Translations under genes and position numbers: made by a program
Part shown: piece by piece, positions 1-7,095 of the stretch
Layout: each line of letters opens with the position of its first letter
Position numbering within the stretch: the stretch's first letter is position 1
Assembly: GCA_039796915.1 (NCBI GenBank)
Contig: JBDKIU010000037.1
Coordinates: 1 to 9,020 of the forward strand
Origin: REEB481 sp039796915
GTDB taxonomy: Bacteria > Bacteroidota > Bacteroidia > NS11-12g > UBA955
DNA length: 9,020 nucleotides
Direction of reading: 5' to 3'
Notes under the pieces: model-generated
Seen by the model: the letters and a program-made list of their open reading frames with translations, nothing else
Database searches by the model: none
What the model was told of the DNA's origin: nothing

Positions 1-566
1 TTTGTAAAACCATTCAGGTTCCTTTGTGCAATCCTTGCAAAATCGAATCGTATTTCGTGGTGGACAGCATCGTGAAAGGGAAGGTGTTTCTGACAAATAA
101 AAGTTCTGCCAATGCAGTTTATTACCGCTGGGATTTCGGCGACAGCACGTTCTCCAGCACTGCAAAGCCAGGCAGTAAAGCCTATTCCAGCGTTGGTACG
201 TATAAAATTTGTCTGACCGTTTGGGATCAGGTGAAGGCTTGCAGCGCTACGTTCTGTAAAACCATCACCATCAGTAGCCTGAGGTCTGGCAATCATGCAA
301 ACGCAGCACCGGCCGTCGTACCCGCAGATGTGAAGGTATTCCCGAATCCGGCTTTCGACCTGCTTCAGATTGAATGGAGTTCAGGCTCCGGACAAAAAAT
401 GGTTGAGGTTATGGACGTGAACGGACGTGTGTTGCAAACCCTCACGTTTATGGAGTCATCTCTGATTTCAACAGTAGATCTGAGCACTTGTGCCGAAGGG
501 ATTTACCTGGTTCGGGTGCATCAAAACGGAAACAGCAGTACACACAGAATCAATCATCTGCGTTAA
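1..566 (+). CDS. Secreted PKD-domain protein with C-terminal T9SS type A sorting domain (3' part only)
   Basis: This is the C-terminal part of a surface or secreted protein; its start lies left of the window. The reading frame is open from base 3, so the TTG at 24 is not a real start. The first visible residues (CKTIQV) match the end of the next domain (FCKTITI, about 249-272), so at least two PKD-type Ig-like repeats stood in tandem. The complete repeat (about 50-275) carries the PKD core WDFGDS at 129-146 and the strand SVGTYKICLTV. A short linker follows. From about 330 comes a typical T9SS type A sorting domain: VFPNP (336-350), a strand around VMDVNGRVLQTL, GIYLVRV, and a basic tail ending HLR. 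In this family the domain directs export through the outer membrane by the type IX system and is then normally cleaved. Inference: an exported adhesin or enzyme whose catalytic part, if any, is out of view. The family assignment is secure; the function is unknown. Confidence 0.88.
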   Translation, partial: CKTIQVPLCNPCKIESYFVVDSIVKGKVFLTNKSSANAVYYRWDFGDSTFSSTAKPGSKAYSSVGTYKICLTVWDQVKACSATFCKTITISSLRSGNHANAAPAVVPADVKVFPNPAFDLLQIEWSSGSGQKMVEVMDVNGRVLQTLTFMESSLISTVDLSTCAEGIYLVRVHQNGNSSTHRINHLR

Positions 567-587
567 TTTAACTGTAAAAAATCATAG

Positions 588-615
588 CAAAAGGAGGCAC
601 GAAGGCCTCCTTTTG
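588..615 (+). terminator. Hairpin terminator after the PKD/T9SS gene
   Basis: An 11-bp perfect inverted repeat: arm 588-598 (caaaaggaggc) pairs with 605-615 (gcctccttttg) around the 6-nt loop acgaag. The right arm ends in four Ts and the left arm begins with four As, so it could work on either strand, though the T run is short. It lies 21 nt after the stop codon at 564-566 and 48 nt before the stress-protein start, separating the two genes. Confidence 0.75.
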
Positions 616-618
616 TGC

Positions 619-648
619 TTTAGGTACAGGCGTGAATCCCTAAATTCG
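619..648 (+). promoter_or_regulatory. Tentative Bacteroidota-type promoter for the universal stress protein
   Basis: TAAATTCG at 641-648 differs from the Bacteroidota -7 consensus TAnnTTTG at one position and lies 15 nt before the ATG at 664. The best -33 candidate is TTTA at 619-622, with an 18-nt spacer and only a partial match to TTTG. Position after the upstream terminator supports it, but the sequence match alone is weak. Confidence 0.25.
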
Positions 649-663
649 CCATGTCTTACAATC

Positions 664-1536
664 ATGATACGCGTAGCAAACAACAACAACATCCTGGTAC
701 CGGTAGATTTTTCCGATACCGCCAATAACGCGCTGGAACATGCAGTGAACATCGCAAGGGTTTACAGCAATGAAATTACCCTGCTGCATATTATTGATGA
801 AAACTTCTTTCAGTCTATTTTCTCCGGAAGTCAGAATGACCTTATGGAAGAAGGCATCCACAGCCGGCTGGATAAGGTAATTGATGGCATAAAAAGGGAT
901 AATCCCGGTCTTAAATTGCACAAGCGCATTGAGCGTGGTAAGGTGTATAAAGTGATTGCTCAGGTGGCCAACGACGGCAACTTCGACAGCATCATGATGG
1001 GCAGCAACGGCGCCAGTGGACTGGAACGGTTCATTGGTTCCAACGCATCACGCGTCATTCAACTTTCTAAAGTGCCCGTAATCGTGGTGAAATCAAAGCC
1101 ATTTGGTGAAGGCTACAGGAAGATTGTATTGCCGATTGACCTTTCGCTGGAATCAAAACAAAAAGTAGGTTGGGCCATTCATGTGGCGAAGAAGTTCGAT
1201 TCAACCATTCACATCATCTACGACAACAGCAACGATGAATTCCTGAAGGTGAAAATCAGGGCCAACATCCAACAGGTGGAATCCATGATTTCTGCCCAGG
1301 GTGTGCGCTACGTGAGCCGTGAGATTGAAGACAAAATCTTTGAGAATTTCGCTTCTGAAACACTGACTTATGCCAATGCCATTGAAGCAGATTTGATTGT
1401 GATTATGACGCAGCCTGAAACGAGCATCGTGAGCATGACTATCGGTACGCTGGCGCAGCAGTTGGTGAACGAAAGTGAACATGTTCCTGTAATGTGCGTG
1501 AATCCTGTGGAAACCGGATATACGTTTGATTATTGA
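664..1536 (+). CDS. Universal stress protein, tandem UspA-domain type
   Basis: A cytoplasmic protein of 290 aa with two UspA folds, the usual size for tandem-domain members. Domain 1 (about 7-145) begins with the typical strand NILVPVDFSD, whose Asp contacts adenine in ATP-binding homologs. It contains the nucleotide-phosphate motif GSNG (113-116) followed by GS at 125-126. The gap is 8 residues, one fewer than the classical G-x2-G-x9-G-S/T. Domain 2 (about 151-289) opens with KIVLPIDLS and ends with a degenerate loop (MTQPE...IGTLAQQLVN), so it probably does not bind ATP the same way. The ATG at 664 is chosen because it places the first strand at the normal distance from the N-terminus; frame upstream of it crosses the terminator hairpin and does not resemble Usp. 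No Shine-Dalgarno sequence is visible. The gene stands alone between two terminators. Usp proteins act in stress endurance, but the specific role here cannot be read from the sequence. Confidence 0.92.
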   Translation: MIRVANNNNILVPVDFSDTANNALEHAVNIARVYSNEITLLHIIDENFFQSIFSGSQNDLMEEGIHSRLDKVIDGIKRDNPGLKLHKRIERGKVYKVIAQVANDGNFDSIMMGSNGASGLERFIGSNASRVIQLSKVPVIVVKSKPFGEGYRKIVLPIDLSLESKQKVGWAIHVAKKFDSTIHIIYDNSNDEFLKVKIRANIQQVESMISAQGVRYVSREIEDKIFENFASETLTYANAIEADLIVIMTQPETSIVSMTIGTLAQQLVNESEHVPVMCVNPVETGYTFDY

Positions 1537-1554
1537 TCCGGGGAGATTCCGGAA

Positions 1555-1594
1555 CATAAAAAAAGGCAACGTTTTAACGTTGCCTTTTTTTATG
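1555..1594. terminator. Bidirectional terminator between convergent genes
   Basis: A perfect 18-bp inverted repeat: 1555-1572 pairs with 1577-1594 around the 4-nt loop ttta. The core ggcaacgt/acgttgcc is flanked by A7 (1558-1564) on the left and T7 (1585-1591) on the right, giving a U-tract in either direction. It starts 18 nt after the stress-protein stop and lies 22 nt beyond the stop of the opposing E1 gene, so it can end both transcripts. Confidence 0.92.
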
Positions 1595-1616
1595 TCTATT
1601 GGGCTGAACGTGTTAC

Positions 1617-4052
1617 TCAGCGATACGCCGGAAAGCGTGTGGGGTTTGACTCGTGCATGATGTTATACACGGCCTGAAACACATCATCAGCGCTGGGTTT
1701 GCTGAAATAATCGCCGTCGGTGCCGTAGGCTGGGCGATGTGCTTTAGCACTGAGCGTGGTTGGTGCGCTGTCCAGGTGGCGGTAAGCGCCCTGAACTTCC
1801 AGTACCTGCTGCATCATGTAAGCCGTTGCACCTCCGGGAACATCTTCATCCAGGAACAGTACTCTGTTGGTTTTCTGAATATGCGCGGCAATGCTGTGGT
1901 TCAGGTCGAACGGAAGCAAGGTTTGAACATCTATGATGCCCACTTCGATTCCTTTTTTGGAGAGCAGCTCAGCCGCTTCCAGGGCAATCCTGCAGCAGCT
2001 TCCATAAGTTACCAGCGTAAGATCGGCACCTTCTCTGATCAATTCAGGCTGGCCCAGCGGAACCTTAAAGCTGCCGATATTGGAAGGCATGGGTTCTTTC
2101 AAACGGTAACCGTTCAGACATTCAACCACCAGCGCTGGTTCATCGCTGTGCAACAAGGTATTGTACATGCCTGCTGCCTGTGTCATATTGCGCGGAACGC
2201 AGACATGCATGCCGCGAACGGCGTGCACAATCATACCCATGGGAGAGCCACTGTGCCAAATGCCTTCAAGCCTGTGTCCGCGTGTTCTGATGATCACCGG
2301 CGCTTTTTGTCCGCCTTTGGTGCGGTACTGAAGCGTGGCAATGTCGTCGCTCATGATTTGCAGCGCATACAGCAGATAATCCAGGTATTGGATTTCGGCA
2401 ATGGGACGAAGTCCGCGCAGGGCGCATCCGATGCCTTCTCCAATGATGCTGGCCTCCCGAATGCCGCGGTCGCCCACGCGCAACACGCCATACTTCTCCT
2501 GAAGGCCGGCAAAACCCTGATTCACATCGCCAATTTTTCCTAAATCTTCACCAAAAGCAAAAACACGCGGGTCGCGTTCCAGGTTCGCATCAAAACAGGC
2601 CTGAAGTATTTCCCGTCCGTCTTTTAACGGAGCATCAGACGCATAAACAGCCGCTTCTGCGGCTACATTCAGTGCACGGTGCGAAGAATGGCTGTGCAGG
2701 TTAGAGCTATACCTGTCGCTGTTTTGAGCAACAAATGCTTCATAGTAGGCCAACAGCGGCGCACGGTTCAGTTCCGGCTCCGAAAGGGTTTCGCGCAGTG
2801 CTTCGTTGATGGCGTTTCCTACATCTTTCAGCAGGGGTTCATTCAGTCCTTTGAGGCGCTGACTGATGGCTTCCAGCGTGCTGGCATCAGAAACCAGGTG
2901 CATGCTGGCTTCAATGGCGCTGCAGCATTCCTGAACATCATTTTTTATTTCCTGCTGAAAAGCATTCCAGGCTTCTTTTTGCCAGGCACGCACTTCGGCA
3001 GTATAGGTTTGTTCCAGCTCGTTCAGCTCTGCTTCTGTGGCGATGCTGTTTTCCACAATCCACAGCTTGAACTGCCGAATGCAGTCGTATTCCTGTTCCC
3101 ATTCCAGACGCTCTTTGCTTTTGTAGCGTTCGTGGCTTCCGCTGGTGCTGTGCCCCTGTGGCTGGGTCATCTCCGTGATGTGCACCAGCACAGGTGTATG
3201 TTGCGTTCTGCACTTGGCAATGGCGTCGCGGTAGGTTTCGCATAAAGCCGGATAATCCCAGCCCTTGGCAGTAAACAGCTCCATGCCGATTCCCTGATCG
3301 TTGGATTGGAAGCCAGCCATCAGGGCGCTGATGTTTTCTTTCGCCGTTTGAAACTTCGCAGGAACAGAAATTCCATAACCGTCGTCCCATACAGAAACTG
3401 CCATCGGCACCTGCATCACGGCCGCAGCATTCATCACTTCCCAGAACATGCCTTCAGATGTGCTGGCATTGCCTATAGTGCCAAAAGCCACTTCATTGCC
3501 CTGACGGCTGAATTGGGTTTGGTCTTTTAAGCCTTCATGCTCGCGGTATATTTTTGAGGCCAGGGCAAGTCCCAGCAGTCGGGGCATCTGACTACCCGTA
3601 GGTGAAATATCAGAGGAAGAATTGTACGTTTCTGTTTGGGGAAGCCAGTTGCCGGCCTCGTCCAGCAGCCGCGTTCCAAAGTGGCCATTCATGCTTCTGC
3701 CCGCCGAAGCCGGCTCTGCGCTGATGGCAGGATGCGCATACAGCTGGGCAAAGAATTCCCGAATGCTGCTCATGCCGGTGGCAAACATGAAGGTTTGATC
3801 ACGGTAATATCCGCTTCGGAAATCGCCATGACGAAAGGCCTTGGCCATGGCAATTTGTGCCAGTTCCTTACCGTCGCCGAAAATGCCAAATTTGGCCTTG
3901 CCTGTTAGGACTTCCTTGCGCCCGATAAGGCTGGCCTGCCGGCTTTGAAAAGCAATCTTGAAATCGTTTAAGATCTCACCTTTGAACTCGGAAAAGGTCA
4001 TTGCATCTTGTACGTTGTCCGCCACTTCCATGAAGGGTGCAAATTTAGGCAT
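1617..4052 (-). CDS. Fused E1 alpha/beta component of a ThDP-dependent 2-oxo acid dehydrogenase (2-oxoisovalerate or pyruvate type)
   Basis: A single-chain E1 of about 811 aa that decarboxylates a 2-oxo acid on thiamine diphosphate (ThDP) and passes the acyl group to an E2 lipoyl protein. Residue numbers are from the ATG at 4050-4052. The alpha half (about 20-325) has the ThDP motif in altered form: GNA (G194-N195-A196) instead of GDG, and DD (223-224) instead of NN. It keeps the ThDP/phosphate loop GHSTSGSHERYKS (His301). A helical linker of roughly 140 residues (about 330-475) joins it to the beta half. That half has GED (Glu502), the motif IREASIIGEGIGCALRG, and the active-site HSGSP (His600); a transketolase C-terminal domain follows (about 660-790). 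In-frame ATGs lie at 4088, 4052, 4031 and 4001. 4088 adds a basic stretch (RPRQRK) unlike the rest; a -7 element at 4040-4047 would favour 4031 or 4001. No E2 or E3 gene is adjacent. The substrate is undecided; the long fused type is common in Bacteroidota. Confidence 0.9.
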   Translation of the reverse strand: MPKFAPFMEVADNVQDAMTFSEFKGEILNDFKIAFQSRQASLIGRKEVLTGKAKFGIFGDGKELAQIAMAKAFRHGDFRSGYYRDQTFMFATGMSSIREFFAQLYAHPAISAEPASAGRSMNGHFGTRLLDEAGNWLPQTETYNSSSDISPTGSQMPRLLGLALASKIYREHEGLKDQTQFSRQGNEVAFGTIGNASTSEGMFWEVMNAAAVMQVPMAVSVWDDGYGISVPAKFQTAKENISALMAGFQSNDQGIGMELFTAKGWDYPALCETYRDAIAKCRTQHTPVLVHITEMTQPQGHSTSGSHERYKSKERLEWEQEYDCIRQFKLWIVENSIATEAELNELEQTYTAEVRAWQKEAWNAFQQEIKNDVQECCSAIEASMHLVSDASTLEAISQRLKGLNEPLLKDVGNAINEALRETLSEPELNRAPLLAYYEAFVAQNSDRYSSNLHSHSSHRALNVAAEAAVYASDAPLKDGREILQACFDANLERDPRVFAFGEDLGKIGDVNQGFAGLQEKYGVLRVGDRGIREASIIGEGIGCALRGLRPIAEIQYLDYLLYALQIMSDDIATLQYRTKGGQKAPVIIRTRGHRLEGIWHSGSPMGMIVHAVRGMHVCVPRNMTQAAGMYNTLLHSDEPALVVECLNGYRLKEPMPSNIGSFKVPLGQPELIREGADLTLVTYGSCCRIALEAAELLSKKGIEVGIIDVQTLLPFDLNHSIAAHIQKTNRVLFLDEDVPGGATAYMMQQVLEVQGAYRHLDSAPTTLSAKAHRPAYGTDGDYFSKPSADDVFQAVYNIMHESNPTRFPAYR
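4040..4047 (-). promoter_or_regulatory. Perfect TAnnTTTG -7 element, possible promoter of the E1 gene
   Basis: Read on the minus strand this is TAAATTTG, an exact match to the Bacteroidota sigma-A -7 consensus TAnnTTTG. It lies 8 nt before the in-frame ATG at 4031 and 38 nt before the one at 4001. No clear TTTG -33 element lies at the usual distance upstream. If it is used, translation cannot begin at 4052 or 4088. Confidence 0.35.
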
Positions 4053-4131
4053 AATGATACAGTTGACCTTCCTTTGGCGCGGGCGCATTCGTTGGAATTC
4101 TGTTTCTGCTTATATTGCAGTAGGTCGGGGC
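4053..4131. promoter_or_regulatory. Divergent intergenic region between the E1 and sensor-kinase genes
   Basis: About 79 bp between the listed E1 start and the GTG of the kinase must hold promoter signals for at least the kinase. The only candidate on the plus strand is TATATTG at 4111-4117, a partial match to the -7 consensus 14 nt before the GTG, with TTG at 4092-4094 as a possible -33. A purine/G-rich tggtcggg-like stretch just before the GTG (taggtcgggg, 4121-4130) is only weakly Shine-Dalgarno-like. No terminator separates the two genes. Confidence 0.4.
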
Positions 4132-7095
4132 GTGAAAAAAATCCTAATAGTTTCCTGTGTGTTTTGTTTTGGGGTGTTTGTCGGGAACTTGAGTGCCCAG
4201 GAATTCCTGCACCAACACTTTACAACAGCCAACGGACTTGCCGGCAACAAGGTGTATTCGGTTTGCCAGGACAGCAAAGGTTATATCTGGATGGCTACAG
4301 ATCGCGGCGCGGTGCGCTGGAATGGACTGGAGTTCAAGAGATACAGCATTGACGATGGATTGCCCGACAATGAAGCCCTGCACATTTTTGAAGATGCCGC
4401 CGGGCGAATTTGGGTGCTTTGCTTTGGAAAGAAACCGGCCTGTATTGAAAACGGACAGGTCAATCACCGACTGGTTGCGGAACTTACCGCCGGTTTCCGA
4501 ACCACAGACTTGTACGATTACAATTTCCTGAATGAAAAGAATGAACACTGGTTTGCCTTTAAGAATGACTCGGGGCTGTTTTTGATCGTTAGACCCGGAA
4601 CCACAGAGCGTTACCTGGTGCAAATGCCCGAAACTCAGGAAAGTTTTCTCATCAATGATGTGGTGAAACACGCCGACGGATCTGTGGAGTTTCACCTCCC
4701 CGGATTCTTGATTTACCTCAGGCCGAATTCGCGGGTTCCTGAAATGATTCCCTTGGTTTTACCCGGGGGAATCAAATTTCAGATACTTCATAAGCGATTG
4801 AAATTCAGCTACCGAAATCATCATTTTACCATTTCAAAAGAAGGCTACCTGGTTGAATACAGTTTTCAACAGCAAAAGCCTATGCTGCATCAATACAAGA
4901 AGTTGCCCATAGAAGCCCGCAAGTATTTCTTCAAGGATGGAAAGCCTTTTTTCTACAATAACGAAGGCAAAGTCTATGATTTACTGGAAGGCACTTTTGT
5001 ATCAGGTTATTCCTTTCTTGCAGGCAAGGAAGCGCACGAGTTATACCATGACCGTATGGGCAACCTGTGGGTAGCCACCTTCAACGATGGCGTGTATTTA
5101 TATCCGGTGCACAGGCTGCCGTTTGCAAAGAGTGATTTGTTTAAGGATGCCATCACGCATCTACACTTCGGCAATAAACATCTGTTTGGTACGGAATACC
5201 ACGGGCTGTATGTGCTGGATGAACAGCTCAGGCTCCTGCGGCATTTTCCTGAACTTTCAAGGCCGGTGCGGCTCCGATTGGCCGGAAACACATGCCTGAT
5301 TGCCTCTGACCAGGGATTGTTTGTGCTGGATGCTGCACTTAGCCTGCGCAGGGTAGGTCAGTTCCGCATTCTGAAGGATGTGCACTGGCATCGCGGCGAC
5401 ACGGCTTTTGTGGCCACACACCGGTTCGCCTTCAGGGTTTCGCTCAGCACAGGAAAAACCGATACGTTGTATCGCGGACGAACCACCAGCATCTGGAGCA
5501 GTCCAAACGGTCAGGTTTGGATTGGAGGACTGGCCGGAGTGCATACGCCCGGCAGCGCGGTGGTTCGTGCTTCCGGCATGGCCGATTCTTTGCTCCGTCT
5601 GGCGCGCGTTGCCGACATTACAGGCGATGCTTATGGACGGGTTTTTATTGCTACGAACAACTATGGTCTGTTTGCCTGGCAAAGTGGCAGGCTGGAGCAG
5701 GTTTCCACCTCAACACCCAGTATCAGTGCAGACCGTCAGCTGACACGTCTGTATTACGATGGACTATACCTGTGGGTGCTCGGTCATAGTGGACTGCGCC
5801 GCATTCAAATGCCGCAACGCGGATACAAACCGCTGGCAATCAGACAATATGGAGCGGCACACGGGTTGAAATCCTGCATTTATTACGACATCAACGGAAC
5901 GACACAGGCGGGAATACCTGAACTGCTCACCGACCGCGGGCTTGTGCTTGTCAATCAACAGGAGCCACCGCCTGACCCTGAGCTGGCGGCAGAGATCTAT
6001 GGGCTCAGCAGACAGGGGGCGTTTATCCCGTTGGGGCGCTGGCAGGAACTGAATCCGGAGGAAAACGACCTGACCATCCACTACAATGCCATAGCTGTTT
6101 TATCAGACCACCCGCTTGTTTATGAATACCGCATTCCTTCCCTGGATTCACAATGGATAACAACAAATGCCAATCAGGTAATTTTCAACGACCTGAAGCC
6201 CGGCCAGTATTTCTTTCAGGTTCGGGTGCGCTCCGGAAATCAAGTGTCATTTCCGGTAGGCGCCAGTTTCTTCATCAAGCCCAGCTGGTTTCAGCATCCT
6301 GTGATACAATTGTTGCTGTCTGTAGTCGGTCTGATGGGTTTCCTGATGTTGTTGGTGCTGTTGTTCAAACGTTCGGCACAAAAAATTAAGCGGGCCAATG
6401 AGGAAAGCCAAAAGCTCGCAGAATTGGAATTGCAGGCGCTCAGGAGCAGGATGAATCCGCATTTCGTGTTTAATGTGCTCACCGCCATTCAAAATTTCAT
6501 CATGCAGGGAAGAGAACAGGAAGCGAATTACTATACGGCACAGTTCGCCCAACTGATTCGGCAAACTTTTCACGGATCTGCCAGCAACTTCGTCAGCCTG
6601 GCGGAAGAAATTCAACTGCTCAACAGTTATCTGGATCTGGAACGGATGCGCTTTGGCAACAGCCTGGATTATCGGCTGGAAGTAGATGCGGCACTGGCAG
6701 TGGAGCACATCAGTATTCCTTCCATGCTGATTCAACCATTTCTGGAGAATGCCATCAACCATGGCATCCGTTCGTTGAACAAGAAAGAAGGAACGTTGTT
6801 TGTCAGGATAAAGCAAACGGGAAAGACCCGAATGCGCATTGAGGTAGAAGACAATGGAATCGGCATCCTTGCATCGCAACGAAACAAAAAAACGCATACG
6901 CGGTCTATGACCCATAAAAGTGAAGGGATGAGTCTTACCCAAAACAGGATCGATCTGATGAACAGATGTTATCGAACCAACATCCATCTGAGTATTCAGG
7001 ATTTGAGCCTCACCGGTGGCAGAGGTACTTTGGTTTGTATCGATCTGCCCATCCAGCAACGTTTTGAAGGCACGGCTAATCAAAAGTTGAAGTGA
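4132..7095 (+). CDS. Two-component-propeller sensor histidine kinase (Reg_prop, Y_Y_Y, His_kinase/LytS type)
   Basis: A membrane sensor of 987 aa. The GTG start at 4132 is chosen because it gives a clean signal peptide: KK, a hydrophobic core, then LSA|Q with cleavage after residue 22; frame further upstream has no signal sequence and overlaps the divergent E1 gene. The periplasmic part carries two-component propeller repeats, clearest at about 40-66 (DSKGYIWMATDRG), 81-100 (DAAGRIWVLCFG), 301-325 (DRMGNLWVATFNDGV), 452-472 (NGQVWIGGLAGV) and 494-520 (YGRVFIATNNYGL). A Y_Y_Y domain follows (about 645-715, YEYRIP, LKPGQYFFQVRV), then one membrane helix (about 723-746) and a short coiled linker. 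The cytoplasmic His_kinase domain has RMNPHFVFN with phospho-acceptor His777, an N-box (PFLENAINHG, Asn873 and Asn876) and a G1 box (DNGIGI, Asp907). It has no receiver or AraC domain, so it is not a hybrid one-component system. Its partner is the regulator overlapping its stop codon. The ligand is unknown. Confidence 0.93.
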   Translation: MKKILIVSCVFCFGVFVGNLSAQEFLHQHFTTANGLAGNKVYSVCQDSKGYIWMATDRGAVRWNGLEFKRYSIDDGLPDNEALHIFEDAAGRIWVLCFGKKPACIENGQVNHRLVAELTAGFRTTDLYDYNFLNEKNEHWFAFKNDSGLFLIVRPGTTERYLVQMPETQESFLINDVVKHADGSVEFHLPGFLIYLRPNSRVPEMIPLVLPGGIKFQILHKRLKFSYRNHHFTISKEGYLVEYSFQQQKPMLHQYKKLPIEARKYFFKDGKPFFYNNEGKVYDLLEGTFVSGYSFLAGKEAHELYHDRMGNLWVATFNDGVYLYPVHRLPFAKSDLFKDAITHLHFGNKHLFGTEYHGLYVLDEQLRLLRHFPELSRPVRLRLAGNTCLIASDQGLFVLDAALSLRRVGQFRILKDVHWHRGDTAFVATHRFAFRVSLSTGKTDTLYRGRTTSIWSSPNGQVWIGGLAGVHTPGSAVVRASGMADSLLRLARVADITGDAYGRVFIATNNYGLFAWQSGRLEQVSTSTPSISADRQLTRLYYDGLYLWVLGHSGLRRIQMPQRGYKPLAIRQYGAAHGLKSCIYYDINGTTQAGIPELLTDRGLVLVNQQEPPPDPELAAEIYGLSRQGAFIPLGRWQELNPEENDLTIHYNAIAVLSDHPLVYEYRIPSLDSQWITTNANQVIFNDLKPGQYFFQVRVRSGNQVSFPVGASFFIKPSWFQHPVIQLLLSVVGLMGFLMLLVLLFKRSAQKIKRANEESQKLAELELQALRSRMNPHFVFNVLTAIQNFIMQGREQEANYYTAQFAQLIRQTFHGSASNFVSLAEEIQLLNSYLDLERMRFGNSLDYRLEVDAALAVEHISIPSMLIQPFLENAINHGIRSLNKKEGTLFVRIKQTGKTRMRIEVEDNGIGILASQRNKKTHTRSMTHKSEGMSLTQNRIDLMNRCYRTNIHLSIQDLSLTGGRGTLVCIDLPIQQRFEGTANQKLK

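Noticed and set aside
490..663. Upstream extension of the universal stress protein frame
   Set aside because: It would overlap the end of the PKD/T9SS gene and read through the terminator hairpin; the residues do not resemble the Usp family.
1653..2543. Long open frame (296 codons) on the plus strand inside the E1 gene
   Set aside because: It is antisense to an unambiguous E1 coding region, its translation is rich in His and Cys with no recognisable domain, and it reflects codon bias of the real gene. The same holds for the shorter plus-strand frames at 2679-3245 and 3636-3908.
1617..4052. Possible transketolase or separate pdhA/pdhB genes with a frameshift
   Set aside because: The alpha and beta regions are in one uninterrupted frame joined by a coding linker, and the beta motifs (GED, IREASIIGEGIG, HSGSP) are those of 2-oxo acid dehydrogenase E1, not transketolase.
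3958..4131. 58-codon upstream extension of the sensor kinase frame
   Set aside because: It would overlap the divergent E1 gene and push the signal peptide into the interior of the protein; the GTG at 4132 gives a normal N-terminus.
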